Translations under genes and position numbers: made by a program
Notes under the pieces: model-generated
The model's database searches: none
The model's input: the letters and a program-made list of their open reading frames with translations, nothing else
Told to the model about the DNA's origin: nothing
In this document: in pieces, positions 1 through 12,520 of the stretch
Layout of the letters: every line of letters starts with the position of its first letter
Position numbering within the stretch: the first letter of the stretch is position 1
NCBI RefSeq assembly: GCF_964340395.1
Contig: NC_135567.1
Location: 19,532,806 to 19,582,805 of the forward strand
Direction of reading: 5' to 3'
From: Glandiceps talaboti
Lineage: Eukaryota; Hemichordata; Enteropneusta; Spengelidae
DNA length: 50,000 nt

Positions 1-60
<60 letters not shown>
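1..60. repeat. (TA)n microsatellite
   Basis: Pure alternating TA at the left edge of the window, so its true length is unknown. Non-coding. Confidence 0.98.
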
Positions 61-63
<3 letters not shown>

Positions 64-217
64 TTTATAGCATATATATCATATATTTCAAATGCTGGGA
101 TTAATGGAAAAATACTCATAGGAAAAAGAAGGCAGGGGAGAACATATACAGTACATCTATGTTATATACATGTGTGCGCACATGTATATATACATATCAT
201 ATCTATGTATCTATACA

Positions 218-220
<3 letters not shown>

Positions 221-264
<44 letters not shown>
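221..264. repeat. (GT)n microsatellite
   Basis: About 21 uninterrupted GT dinucleotides. Any reading frame through it is an artefact of the repeat. Confidence 0.97.
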
Positions 265-265
<1 letters not shown>

Positions 266-298
266 ATATGACAATGAATAAAACATCATACCATACCA

Positions 299-562
299 TA
301 TATACTATACCAAACATATCATATCATATCATATCATATCATATATCATATCACACATCATCACATATCACATATCATCACATATATCATATCATATCAT
401 ATATCACATATATGATCATATATCATATATCATATCACATATCATATCATATATCATATCATATCACATATATTATCATATATCATATATCATATCATAT
501 CATATCACATATATTATCATATATCATATCATATATCATATCATATCATATCATATCATCAT
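299..562. repeat. CATAT-type pentanucleotide satellite
   Basis: Irregular tandem run of CATAT/CATATAT/CACATAT units. It keeps a reading frame open with a Tyr/His/Ile-rich translation, but this reflects the low-complexity unit and is not a protein. Confidence 0.9.
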
Positions 563-607
563 ATCAAAGTGGCACAAGCTGGGTTTATAAGTTTTTTACT
601 GAAGTTC

Positions 608-985
608 AAAAATCTAAATTTCTTTTGTTTTCAACAGGTGAATACACTTTAATACAACACATGCATGCAAGCTACCTTCGACCCATTATCTTAACCTGAG
701 TGGTCAACCTCTAGTGTCAACAATCTTAATTTCTTTTGTTTTCAACAGGTGAATACATTATCTTAACCTGAGTGGTCAACCTCTAGTGTCAAAAATCTAA
801 ATTTCTTTTGTTTTCAACAGGTGAATACACTTTAATACAACACATGCATGCAAGCTACCTTCGACCCATTATCTTAACCTGAGTGGTCAACCTCTAGTGT
901 CAAAAATCTAAATTCCTTTGTTTTCAATAGGTGAATACACTTTGATACTAGTCAATCATGCAAGCTACCTTTCAGATGTTATCTT
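608..985. repeat. ~111-bp tandem repeat, four copies
   Basis: The segment beginning AAATCTAAATTTCTTTTG restarts near 608, 719, 789 and 899. Unit length is about 111 bp; the copy at 719 lacks roughly 41 internal bases, which makes it 70 bp. The last copy diverges before 985. Each unit contains TTTTCAACAG|GTGAATA, which resembles a splice acceptor and donor back to back, but no open reading frame supports an exon. Confidence 0.85.
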
Positions 986-1567
986 AACCATTGCTTGTAT
1001 AGATATTTCTTATGTGCACATGTCAAGGTATACAGTATTTACATACCCAGATATTTACATACCCAGATATTTACATACCCAGATCTAGTTGTCATTTTAT
1101 GAATTATAGCACGTCATTTCTAGTTATATGCAAACAACAGAAGTTGTAAATTCTGTGCAGACAACAGAAGTTGTAGTTTCTGTAACTGTGACCCCATTCC
1201 CTGGTAAAGCCAATGCAAAATGCATATACATGGTAAACTGAAAGCTGCACTCGCTAAGATTTGAATGTTTTTAGCCCCCAACGAACACTTCCCAGAGAGG
1301 GCTTCAATTCCGTCTGTGTGTCCATATATTCACCCTCATATCTCTGGCATGCACCAACTGATTTCAACTAAACTTGGCAAAAAGGTAACATACTAATTAC
1401 TATGTAAGGCATACACCTTTAACTTTGTTTTCCCTTGCAACTGAATCAAATATGGTCACATAACTGTGCAAATCTGAATGCTGTCTCTAGGTATACAACT
1501 TCACAATTTATTGACCGATTTGTTATTTGACCTTGAAGTTGAACATGCAGGGCTCGAAATTAACAGT
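986..1567. other. Non-coding stretch
   Basis: No coding exon recognised. It holds a small triplication of ATATTTACATACCCAG near 1032-1084 and a short duplicated ACAACAGAAGTTGTA segment near 1132-1175. Nothing else stands out. Confidence 0.6.
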
Positions 1568-2200
1568 AGTCCCATGCCCACAGATTACAAATTCTTGTCA
1601 TTGGGCTACCATAGTCCCATGTCCACAGACTACCAATTCTTGTCATGGGGCTACCATAATCCCATGCCCACAGACTACCAATTCTTGTCATGGGGCTACC
1701 ATAATCCCATGCCCACAGACTACCAATTCTTGTCATGGGGCTACCATAATCCCATGCCCATAGACTACCAATTCTTGTCATGGGGCTACCATAGTCCCAT
1801 GCCCACAGACTACCAATTCTTGTCATGGGGCTACCATAATCCCATGCCCACAGACTACCAATTCTTGTCATGGGGCTACCATAGTCCCATGCCCACAGAC
1901 TACCAATTCTTTTCATGGGGCTACCATAGCCCTATGCCCACAGACTACCAATTCTTTTCATGGGGCTACCATAGCCCTATGCCCACAGACTACCAATTCT
2001 TGTCATGGGGCTACCATAGTCCCATGTCCACAGACTACCAATTCTTGTCATGGGGCTACCATAGTCCCATGCCCACAGACTACCAATTCTTTTCATGGGG
2101 CTACCATAGCCCTATGCCCACAGACTACCAATTCTTTTCATGGGGCTACCATAGTCCCATGCCCACAGACTACTAATTCTTGTCATGGGGCTACCATAGT
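1568..2200. repeat. 45-bp minisatellite, about 14 copies
   Basis: Unit of 45 bp containing CCATGCCCACAGACTACC and TTCTTGTCATGGGGCTACC, repeated about 14 times with a few substitutions. Because 45 is a multiple of three, frames stay open on both strands: the plus-strand frame repeats the 15-residue unit SPMPTDYQFLSWGYH and the minus strand repeats MTRIGSLWAWDYGSP. Open frames on both strands with no upstream signal or flanking domain argue for a non-coding minisatellite. Degenerate relics of the unit continue to about 2405. Confidence 0.9.
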
Positions 2201-2621
2201 TAGCAGCTAATAGCTCACTCAGGCTACCACTGATTATGTGATGAGGATGGAAGATTTATGGACATGAAAGTAATTTAATAATACACATATTTCCACTAGA
2301 GGAAATCTATTTTCAGTTCAGGAATGTTTTCAGTTCAGGAATATCAGACTACAGGTCACAATCCTTGGGCTACCAATTTCTGAAATTGATTGCCCACCAG
2401 GACTACAAAGAAAAAAGTTAATTTCGATCCCTGCATAATAGGAAGTCAAAATTCAAGGTATAAAAAGAAAGCTTTCTCTTTATAGCTTGACCTTTGACCT
2501 CACATGCAGGGTATAGCCATATAAGTGTAGTCTGTGTATTTCACTTCTTGAACTACCTATATCTACCCTATTTTCTTAATATTTCTAATATCTGACAAAA
2601 AAAATTTCATTATTTTTTGCC
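2201..2621. other. Non-coding stretch with satellite relics
   Basis: Contains decayed copies of the upstream 45-bp unit near 2220-2240 and 2365-2405. No exon is recognised. Confidence 0.5.
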
Positions 2622-3013
2622 TAAGGCCTAAAAAAATGTTTGTTTCCGGTTACTCGACCCCACCTAGTTTTTCATGCTGACCCTAAACTTTTGTTCATGG
2701 TAATGTATTTGAGAAAAAAATTATTAAATCAGGAAATTGTAAAGTCTCACAAGAAATAGTGGATGCTGAAACTGACATCAACTTAACAAGACAACATAAA
2801 ACTGTTCTTCCAATCTGTAATGGCTGTACATCAGATAGGAAGAAATAAACACAGAGACCATATGAAAAAACAACAGAAAACATAAATACCTGAACTAGAC
2901 ACTCAAATATGAAAAATAAAATACATAAAAAAATACAATAAAAAATCTACCAACCCCACCTATTCTGAAATTTAATGTAATCGGAACCAGATAATTTTTT
3001 TTTGTTAGGCCTA
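2622..3013. mobile_element. ~390-bp element with inverted termini
   Basis: The left end (TAAGGCCTAAAAAAATGT, then a TTCCGGTTAC block) and the right end (GTAATCGGAACC, then TTGTTAGGCCTAA) are imperfect inverted repeats of about 35 bp. The interior, read on the minus strand, matches a second copy at 36231-36480 on the plus strand, including GGTTCCGATTACATTAAAT and GATGTACAGCCATTACAGAT. No transposase frame is present, so this looks like a non-autonomous DNA element. The exact ends and any target duplication are unresolved. Confidence 0.6.
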
Positions 3014-4083
3014 ATCTGGAAACAATACAAGAATTCTACTGATTACAATCACAAACAACACCTCAACAGGGAACTATTATTATTAGTAGAATGATATTCA
3101 GTTCTTTGTTCTTTTTCTACTCTACTGTAAAATGTTTTGTGCGATGGGCTTAGTACTCAGCATTTGAAATAAACTACTATTGTAGTTATTCAAAGTAGGT
3201 TTATTTCAATTTTAATCTCCTTTGCAACTGTAATTCCCGGTAGAATTACTACAGGTTATAAAACACGCAAAACAAAAGATGACATCTATATAATAGACTG
3301 TTGACAGTCGTTTGTGCCTTTTTTGCCACATCTTTTATGGCATCGTCCTGGACGCACTCACAGTGTCATGCGCCAGCGGAAGAAATTACAGCTCTGGTTT
3401 GCAAGAATAGATTGAATTTCATCTGAAAAAAACAAAACTGAACACAACTAAAATGTTCTAAGTAGAAACTTAGTTGTGCTTTAGAATATTGAACGAAAAA
3501 CATAAGAAAAATCAAAAATGTTTGTAGTGGCCGGTACCGAGCGAAACGACCAGGGTGGTGGTCCCGAAACGACCAGGGTACTGTTCCGAATCGTCCTGGG
3601 TAACAAAAAAAGTGGTACCGAATCGGTCAGGTTCCGAAAAGACCAGCACCGGAATTTCCTACACACGTATGAAACCATTCAAGTCACATTAGTCTAGTCT
3701 ATTTTATACCCTGTTTACAAAAAATACAGACACAGTTTTAGTTAGGCCGAGTCTGCTGACAGGCGCCGGTCACGAGACACTCCGTTTTAGTTATATTGAA
3801 AAGTTGGTCCACTCTTTGATGTCTAAGAAATACATTCATGGTGTACAGATTTATATTCTTGCCCTACGAATATAATCATGAATGGGCGTGTTTGTATAAT
3901 CGCCCCTGGTCATGCACAAACGGATAGACATCGGGAGGGCATTTGACATACGTACGTACGTACGTACGGGAAACAGGTAATTTTGGCGGACCCCGTCACT
4001 CCACACGTGTATACCGTATACGTTGCAATCATAACCCACGCTGCAACATGCATACAAAACAAGAACGTTGTGTGTGTACTTAC
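3014..4083. other. Probable PEX11-like intron or 3' flank
   Basis: No exon recognised. Lies downstream of the PEX11 gamma-like first exon on the minus strand. It holds a cluster of short direct repeats of a CCGAAACGACCAGGGT type between about 3520 and 3650, and a (CGTA)n run at 3950-3968. I searched by eye for the expected second PEX11 exon (a D-Q-L-Y-Y-P-like motif) and did not find it, so the remaining exons may lie beyond the left edge. Confidence 0.4.
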
Positions 4084-4314
4084 GTGTTTTCCAAAACCAT
4101 AGACAAGTGTATGAGCTGCCATCGCCAGATCATCGAATAATCTCGTGACTGTTCTCGCACCTCCAATATTACTGGTCAGCAGTTGTAGTCGCTCCGATAA
4201 AACTTTGTTTTTATTTTGAACAAGGCCAGCTGCTAGCAATGAACTAAAGCTTACTACTCGCATTACTTTGTCCTTGCCGCGATAGCTCTCCAAAATACTG
4301 ACCGCAAGCTCCAT
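4084..4314 (-). CDS. PEX11G: PEX11 gamma-like peroxisomal membrane protein, first coding exon (partial gene)
   Basis: Seventy-seven codons beginning MELAVSILESYRGKDKVMR and ending VYGFGKH, followed directly by a GTAAGT donor. The ESYRGKDK segment and the TRLFDDLAM segment (about residues 58-66) are hallmarks of the PEX11 family, and the protein resembles vertebrate PEX11G over this N-terminal amphipathic region. PEX11 proteins sit in the peroxisomal membrane and promote its elongation and division. The ATG at 4314 has a favourable ACCAAAATGG context; an upstream in-frame TTG exists but is not a likely start. The exon ends in phase 0. The remaining exons were not identified, so I cannot tell whether the gene is intact. 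Identification as the PEX11 family is confident; the gamma subtype is from remembered similarity. Confidence 0.8.
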
Positions 4315-4900
4315 TTTGGTATGGTTATTCTTCAAAATTAGACTTCCTAGAAGATTTACACACAGGTACCACCAGCGACCCGATTGGTGATCATACTGAT
4401 ACGTTCGCTTGGGTAGCTTAGTTTTTGCTCTGTGTATGTGACCTTTCGACCCTCTGCGTTCTTCCGGGTACCGTAAAAGGGTAAACTCGTCGTAAAGACA
4501 TGTACTGCAATCTTTGTGAACGTTTATATTTCGCGGTGTGTGGATTTACGCGATCCTAGAAACCAGTGTTATTTTACTCGTTTCATATATTATTTGTATT
4601 GTAAAGTATCTCAATGTTATAGATATTTTATTCTATTCTGAAAAATATCTCGGGAAACAAGTGCCTGTGTTGTGTAACGCTTTTGAGAACGAAGAGCAGT
4701 GTACGGCCGGGAATGAGGAGAAAATGTGTGTGTGGGCGCCGGGCGGCGCGGGAAACAAATAAATAGGGTGGTGGGTTGGACGCCGTGAAGAAGATGAGTG
4801 AGGGTCACGAAAAAATATATTTCGAAAATTCTAATTTCCAATCAAAGTGAAGCACTGACCATATTGCATGCCTACCCATCGAACCTACAAATTTTATACG
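4315..4900. other. Upstream region of the PEX11-like gene
   Basis: Immediately upstream of the PEX11-like start; presumably contains its promoter, though no TATA box is obvious. Bases about 4610-4690 weakly match part of the long inverted repeat in HYKK copy 1 intron 1 (both contain GATATTTTATT-like, TATTCTGA and CTCGGGAAACAA segments), so a dispersed repeat fragment is likely here. Confidence 0.4.
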
Positions 4901-5400
4901 AAACAAGGATGACATTACTCAAGATATGGAGTCGAAAATCATACAACTTCGATCAGTGAACAGTTGGCATGATTAATCACAGACAAGTAAGTCGTGGGTT
5001 GATACATAAATCATCTTTGCAGAGTTCTGATTTCCAATCAAAGTCAAGCAGAGACTGTAAGATACATCGTGACGTTTCGCCCTCACCGGCCTCCTCTCTC
5101 TCTGTTAGGGGTTGGCCGATGTTTGAGGGCGCCCCGTCACGGCGAACCTTACAGACGTAGACTAAGTCAAGCACTACGTTGAATGCCATCGAAAACGACC
5201 ATTGCCTACAGTAATGAGCTCCAGACGAGTCCATCGGACATTTTTTATCCCCGGATAAAGATGACATTAGTCGAGATATGGAGTCGAAAATTACTAAACT
5301 TGAGAGTGAACTGATTGACGTCATTAATACGCAAATCATCTTCTTCCAATCTGGATTTATTAAATCCCAAGTGAAAAAAGAGACATTTTGTAATCATAAT
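4880..5400 (+). pseudogene. Two diverged copies of an exon-like fragment
   Basis: Two related segments, near 4905-5050 and 5255-5360, share GATGACATTA(C/G)TC(A/G)AGATATGGAGTCGAAAAT-type sequence. The second reads DKDDISRDMESKITKLESEL in one frame, a coiled-coil-like heptad pattern; the first reads KDDITQDMESKIIQLR before a stop. I do not recognise the family. The tandem arrangement and stops suggest relics of a duplicated exon. The two are separated by an inserted repeat at 5053-5160. Confidence 0.35.
5053..5160. repeat. Dispersed ~105-bp repeat, copy 1
   Basis: Begins AGACTGTAAGATACATCGTG and ends CTTACAGAC, giving short inverted termini. Closely related to 31046-31140; both contain TCGCCCTCACCGG- or CCGCCCTCACCGG-like and GGGGTTGGCCGATGT segments. 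Probably a small non-autonomous element. Confidence 0.65.
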
Positions 5401-5990
5401 TATGTTAGAAGTATGCATGTGGTGTAATAAATTATCTACGATGATGTTCACTAACCTGTGTAAGAACTGTCTCACTCCACATCTTCTGCCACCCTCTAAG
5501 GTCCTCGCTCAGTTGCAGAATTTTCGATTTACATGTTTACTTGGTGGCAAGCAATTATAGGCAAGTCTCCGTTTTGTGTATTTCCTATTGTTATCACCCT
5601 CTTCATTTGTTGCATACTTCACAATATCAAATCATCGAACCGATCTGATGTTTTAACTTTTGAAGTTTCAATGCCCCATTGTCTTGGTTTTTGTGTACAA
5701 GCTATGACTTCTGGAATTGCTTTAATACCACTCTCTGTCTTCACTGTATAATTTACACCTTTTAAACAAATATAAGAGAAAATATAAGTTTGAGATGTTT
5801 TGATATATACATTATATGATACATAGTAAACTAGACTAGTATACTTGTAAATGCCATTTCTAATCAAATACTGGCTATAAATTTATCGTCAATCACCATT
5901 GACACATTCAAGTTGGCACAGCAATTCTTCTCAGGCGATTGTTATAGTCTAGTACACCCCGATGTCACTAGTATAGCCGGCCCTCACAGG
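5401..5990. other. Non-coding stretch
   Basis: No recognisable exon, RNA gene or long repeat. Short open frames here have no family resemblance that I can see. Confidence 0.4.
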
Positions 5991-5994
5991 AAAG

Positions 5995-6399
5995 CACCGA
6001 TGTAGTCCTGCTTGCGTTTCGCTCAGGGACGACTTATTTCGATGTGCAAACAGCAGGACTACCACCGAGGTGGCTCTTGTCATTCCTCGCCGGAACGGCT
6101 AGTTCGAACATCCGCGGTATTTTTCGTCGCAGAACATTACCCAACAAAGAAATCACACATAACTCATAAACGCTTCCATTCTACAGTAAAACACCAAATG
6201 GAAACCCACTAAAGTATTATTTCATTTCTCATACCTTGGTACTAGACACTCGACTATAATAATATACCAGTGAGTTAAATAGCTAATACGGAAGTAATTA
6301 GCTTGCATACGGAGCTGAGTAAGTCGTCCCTTCGATCCTGTTGAGCGCTTGAGAAACGCGTGCACCGTCTGCAATCAGGACTAGGGAGTAATGGAATAC

Positions 6400-6400
<1 letters not shown>
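5995..6400. repeat. Dispersed repeat with GACGGTGCACGCGTTTC-type core (two opposed copies)
   Basis: Segments near 6003-6045 (plus) and 6325-6390 (minus) belong to a family that also appears at 34497-34560 and 46528-46570. The shared string is GTCCTGCTTGCAGACGGTG followed by CACGCGTTTC and CTCA, with internal loss in the 6003 copy. Function unknown; probably a decayed mobile element. Confidence 0.55.
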
Positions 6401-7289
<889 letters not shown>

Positions 7290-7354
7290 TATATATATAT
7301 ATATATAAATCAATTAATCAGGAATTGTTTCTGGCCTAGAAAACGTTAAAAAGA

Positions 7355-7500
7355 ATGTGTGTGTGTGTTTGTGTTTGTTTGTTTGTTTGTTTGTGTGTGT
7401 GTGTGTGTGTGTGTGTGATGTGTATGTATGTATGTATGTATGTATGTATGTATGTATGTATGTATGTATGTATGTATGTATGTATGTATGTATGTGTGTG
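7355..7500. repeat. Compound (GT)n/(GTTT)n/(GTAT)n microsatellite
   Basis: GT, GTTT and GTAT runs in succession. Frames through it are repeat artefacts. Confidence 0.95.
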
Positions 7501-7771
7501 TAATCTGATATCACACAACTAATTAGTACAGTACACAGGAAATAAAAATCGAAACTGGCAGACACAATAACCAAGACATATGACATAGAACATCTTGTCT
7601 AAGTTAAACTACAAAATTTAATATAAAACAAAAGACAAATATTTTAGGTAAAATATTCAAAAATGATATAAAGTCACTACTAATATACGTCAAAAACATG
7701 GCCAAATAATGGTACAAACGTACACAGAAAAGTTCCTAATAATTATGAAAAATGACCAAATTAATCGAACT
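7501..7771. other. Non-coding AT-rich stretch
   Basis: No exon or repeat recognised. Confidence 0.4.
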
Positions 7772-7780
7772 ATCTAACAT

Positions 7781-8014
7781 CAATCTTATTAATATCCGAT
7801 GTAGATGTCGGCTAATCGTTCTGTGCTATTTTACCTTCGTTATTTTGCCTGAATTGACCTTCTTGGTACATGTTTACATTTTTTAGCCTGATCGCCTCCT
7901 CTACAGGCTAAAAAATGTAAACATGTACCAAGAAGGTCAATTCAGGCAAAATCACGAAGGAAAAATAGCAATGAACGATTAGCCGACATCTACATTTTAA
8001 TTTTAATCAGATTG
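7781..8014. mobile_element. Fold-back (MULE-like) element with 9-bp target duplication, copy 1
   Basis: A 234-bp inverted repeat. Arms of about 100 bp, including GATGTAGATGTCGGCTAATC and GCCTGAATTGACCTTCTTGG, are separated by a short loop containing GATCGCCTCC. Termini read CAATCTTATTAA and TTAATCAGATTG. The element is flanked by the exact 9-bp direct repeat ATCTAACAT at 7772-7780 and 8015-8023. Long terminal inverted repeats with a 9-bp duplication are typical of Mutator-like elements, so this is likely a non-autonomous relative. A second copy lies at 37061-37197. Confidence 0.8.
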
Positions 8015-8023
8015 ATCTAACAT

Positions 8024-8640
8024 CTACAATCGCCTGATCATAGCGCCACCTAGTGGTCAGTTGTAAATATGGAATTGCTCTGTAATTTGTCATTGTGATG
8101 AGGATCGTCGACCAAGAGAGATTCAAAGTTCGATACTAAAAAAAAACTTTGAACTGTTTGTGTGTTATAATAAGCTTTGTAAATCAATAGTCGATTTTCC
8201 GGTTCCAAGATGCATTGCGCGAGATGATGTCGCTTACGTTGTTACAGTTAGCCGTCTTTTGTCTATATTACGTTTGAAATAACATTTTTATCAGGAAATT
8301 ATGGAAACACATGTTGACCTCTTTGATTATGGGTGATTTTATACAACAAAAACTAAACATCATCAATGACAGACAGTGATTTTACAGGTGAACCCAGGGT
8401 ACGGTCATGTGACAACCATCCCCCTGAGTAGCGCGTGTAAAAGTTAAACCCTGAGCGCGTACATAATACATAGTATTGTATGGAGAGGAGCGAAATGCAT
8501 CTTGGAACCGACAACAGGTCTATTGATTTACCAAGCTGATGAAAAAATAGACAATGCAACATACGAACAGGCAAAATATACATTCACGTGTTTTCTAACT
8601 CAGGTCAAGTTTTATTGGGCGATCTCAAATAAAATCCAAA
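8024..8640. other. Non-coding stretch
   Basis: No exon recognised. Contains a few short open frames without family resemblance. Confidence 0.4.
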
Positions 8641-8862
8641 AATTAAAGTGGCGATATGGATGAGAATTTGGTATTTATTTTTGATTTTTATTTGATAAAA
8701 CAGCTTCAATATGTTTTTCTACTTGAAAAAATAATGTGAAATAACATATATCAAGTCTATGTTTGCAACTCAATAAACTGCAAAAGATTAAACAATGTGT
8801 AAAATGTTTGTTATTGTACGTACAATAACAAACTTTTTACACTTTTTGCATCTTTTTGCAAT
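8640..8862. repeat. Fold-back repeat family B, single arm plus palindromic centre
   Basis: Contains AAAGTGGCGATATGGATGAG, a TTGATAAAACA block and the palindrome GTTTGTTATTGTACGTAC / GTACAATAACAAAC at about 8808-8836. Same family as the full-length copy at 21190-21535 and arms at 21020-21180 and 45668-45840. The right arm is replaced by the 155-bp satellite that begins at 8863. Confidence 0.7.
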
Positions 8863-9898
8863 GTGGCGGCTGTCATTCCACTGGATTTACAGTGCAGAGG
8901 GTGTCATTCAACTAACTGAATGTAGAAAAGGGTGTCATTCCACTGTTTACATACTGTGAATGTTGTCATTCCAGTTTCAAAGCATTGGAAATGCTGTCAT
9001 TCCACTTATGCTATAGAGTGGCGGCTGTCATTCCATTTGTTTACGGTGTAGAGGGTGTCAATCAACTAACTGAATGTAGAAAAGGGCGTCATTCCACTAT
9101 TTACATACTGTAAATGCTGTCATTCCAGTTTCAAAGCATTAGAAATGCTGTTGTCATTCCACTTATGCTGTAGAGTGGCGGCTGTCATTCCACTTGTTAA
9201 ACAGTGCAGAGGGTGCCATTCAACTAACTGAATGGAGAAAAGTGTGTCATTCCACTGTTTACATACTGGAAATGCTGTCTTACCAGTTTCAAAGCATTGA
9301 AAATGCTGTCATTCCACTTATGCTGTAGAGTGGCGGCTGTCATTCCACTTGTTTTAGAGTGCAGTGGGTGTCATTCAACTAACTGAATGTAGAAAAGTGT
9401 GTCATTCCACTGTTTACATACTAGAAATGCTGTCATTTCAGTTTGAAAGCATTGAAAATGCTGTCATTCCACTTATGCTATAGAGTGGCGGCTGTCATTC
9501 CACTTGTTTAAAAGTGCAGGGGTACCATTCAACTAACTTAATGTAGGAAAGGGTGTCATTCCACTGTTGACTCACTGGAAATGCTGTCATACCAGTTTCA
9601 AAGCATTAGAAATGCTGTCATTCCACTATGCTGTAGAGTGGCGGCTGTCATTCCACTTGTTAAACAGTGCAGAGGGTGTCATTCAACTAACTGAATGTAG
9701 GAAAGGGTGTCATTCCACTGTTGACTCACTGGAAATGCTGTCATACCGGTTTCAAAGCATTAGAAATGCTGTCATTCCACTATGCTGTAGAGTGGCGGCT
9801 GTCATTCCACTGGTTTTACAGTGCAGTGGGTGTCATTCAACTAACTGAATGTAGAAAGGTGTGTCATTCCACTGTTGACTCACTGGAAATGCTGTCAT
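8863..9898. repeat. ~155-bp satellite, seven copies
   Basis: GTGGCGGCTGTCATTCCA restarts at 8863, 9018, 9175, 9330, 9485, 9638 and 9792, a period of 153-157 bp. Each unit itself contains several TGTCATTCCA-type submotifs, so the array has an inner higher-order structure. The last copy breaks off at about 9898, some 240 bp before the start of the first PGAP4-like gene. Open frames across it are repeat artefacts. Confidence 0.92.
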
Positions 9899-10137
9899 GC
9901 ATTTTCTATCATTCGTTTTTGGGTCACCCATTCTCGACATTCTAGTCACGCCTACCGCATAACAATGTTAGTGAGTCAGATGTGTGTAAGTTACAGGTCA
10001 ACTCGTCTGCAGTACGTCAACATCACATATATCACAGAGAGCAACGCCGGAAAAGGAAGCATCGGGTTGTCAATTTCTTCCAGTACGAACAGCCTTGTTT
10101 TTAGTAATTTATTGAGTAACACACGTCATATGTTACT

Positions 10138-11439
10138 ATGGGTACCCAGAGATCCACGTCTGTGTCAGTGAAAACTCCGAGCAATGGATTATCAGGATTC
10201 AAGCTGGCCAAGAGAATATGCTTACACAGTGTGGTCCTTTTTACGGTAACATTCTGTGTAATTCTTCCTTTGATCTGCTACAATAGAACGTTTTCGGTTT
10301 ATTTTCAACTCCGACCGACAAATGATATTAACATAGTATCGAAGCTGACGAGGAAGCGAAACGAAGCGGCGAGGAATGCGATGGGATATTTTGAGAACGG
10401 GGAAGATATTTTTGGGCGGGTCAACCAGTCATATATAACCAAACCTCCATACATTGCCATTGGTATTGTGACCGTGACCAGATTTGTTGACAATTCAAAA
10501 TATGTGTCCTTTAAACCTAAATATATCTTGGAAGTAGCAGCGAGGGTCAAAATGATATTAGATAAAATTGACCCTGAAATCCGATCTCGCATTCAATTTT
10601 CTGTCTGTAATGCTGAATTAGATCCCGTGAAGCACGAGGAGGCCGTGTTTTTATCGAAGTATGTCAACGTGATAAAACGAGATATGAACGCGATGTCACA
10701 TAAATCGTCTAATGTCTACGAGAACGAGAAACATGATTACGGATTCTGCTTGGAGAAAATGGCCAAATTTGACGCGAATTACACTTTGATTTTACAAGAC
10801 GACGCATTGCTACATTGGAATTTTATAGATGTACTATTTTATTTATTAACGACGAAAGTAGAGCGGAAGTACAGCCGCGGGGATTTGATCTACAACGCCA
10901 ACCAGACAAATATAGCCTCCCTCAAACTCTACTTTCCTGAAAAATGGCAAGGCTACGGATGGGAGTACCGACAACTGATGGAATTGCTGGCTGTTGGATT
11001 AACTTTCGGGTTTGCTTTAGCCGGGTTTTACGAAAACCTTATTACTCAAAGTATCACTGAGAAACGATTCGCTAGAATATTTGTATTGCTAATTTGTGTA
11101 GTTTATTGGATTTTGGTCGCAAAGGCTGTTGGGAGACAAAATCTACTACAACTACGTGGTATATCGCCTCAATTTCATGTTATACAGAATGCTCCTAATT
11201 GCTGCATCCCTGCTGTATTGTACACACGTCCCCATGTTGACGAGGTGGTGGAATTTTTACAGTCTCCGAATCTAAAATGTAGTAAAGAGTCTCCGTTGGA
11301 TATTAACCTTGCAGTTCATCTTGACAAGTTAGGTTTGGACTCCTATCTTGTTGTTCCTAATATGGTTGATCACATTGGTCTGTTCTCTAACTTACACAAA
11401 AACCCTAAAGACCCGAAATCATACTTTCCGTATCGATAA
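10138..11439 (+). CDS. PGAP4/TMEM246-like glycosyltransferase, copy A
   Basis: Intronless 433-residue protein. Family features in order: an N-terminal membrane anchor (about 27-48, CLHSVVLFTVTFCVILPL), a lumenal glycosyltransferase segment, the acidic motif region YTLILQDDALLHW (Q220-D221-D222), then KLYFPEKWQGY, two closely spaced membrane segments (about 279-300 and 311-332) inserted in the catalytic domain, then GRQNLLQLR, CCIPAVLY and a C-terminal NMVDHIGLFSNL. This architecture and the PN(L/M)V-HIG-SSL-like end match PGAP4, the Golgi enzyme that adds GalNAc to GPI-anchor mannose. Length is slightly above the roughly 400 residues of the vertebrate protein. The usual EDD motif reads QDD here, whereas the tandem neighbour keeps EDD, so activity may differ. 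The start is the first ATG of the frame and precedes the membrane anchor. A satellite lies upstream and a (GA)n tract immediately downstream. Confidence 0.88.
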   Translation: MGTQRSTSVSVKTPSNGLSGFKLAKRICLHSVVLFTVTFCVILPLICYNRTFSVYFQLRPTNDINIVSKLTRKRNEAARNAMGYFENGEDIFGRVNQSYITKPPYIAIGIVTVTRFVDNSKYVSFKPKYILEVAARVKMILDKIDPEIRSRIQFSVCNAELDPVKHEEAVFLSKYVNVIKRDMNAMSHKSSNVYENEKHDYGFCLEKMAKFDANYTLILQDDALLHWNFIDVLFYLLTTKVERKYSRGDLIYNANQTNIASLKLYFPEKWQGYGWEYRQLMELLAVGLTFGFALAGFYENLITQSITEKRFARIFVLLICVVYWILVAKAVGRQNLLQLRGISPQFHVIQNAPNCCIPAVLYTRPHVDEVVEFLQSPNLKCSKESPLDINLAVHLDKLGLDSYLVVPNMVDHIGLFSNLHKNPKDPKSYFPYR

Positions 11440-11442
11440 ATG

Positions 11443-12431
<989 letters not shown>

Positions 12432-12520
12432 CACACTAAGTGCGCCCCGCCCGAGCTGACAACGGTCACCTCACTTCTCACGGCTTCGACGCTCGGGGCG
12501 CACTTTGTGCACCTTGCGAA
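12432..12520. repeat. Short palindromic element, copy 1
   Basis: GGCACACTAAGTGCGCCCCG on the left and CGGGGCGCACTTTGTGCACC on the right are imperfect inverted repeats. A related element lies at 41908-42004 (GGTGTGCAAAGTGTGCCCC ... GGGGTGCACTTCGTGCACC). Probably a small non-autonomous fold-back element. Confidence 0.65.

Noticed and set aside
3910-4083. Extension of the PEX11-like frame beyond FGKH
   Set aside because: A GTAAGT donor directly follows, and the continuation has no resemblance to PEX11; it is intron sequence.
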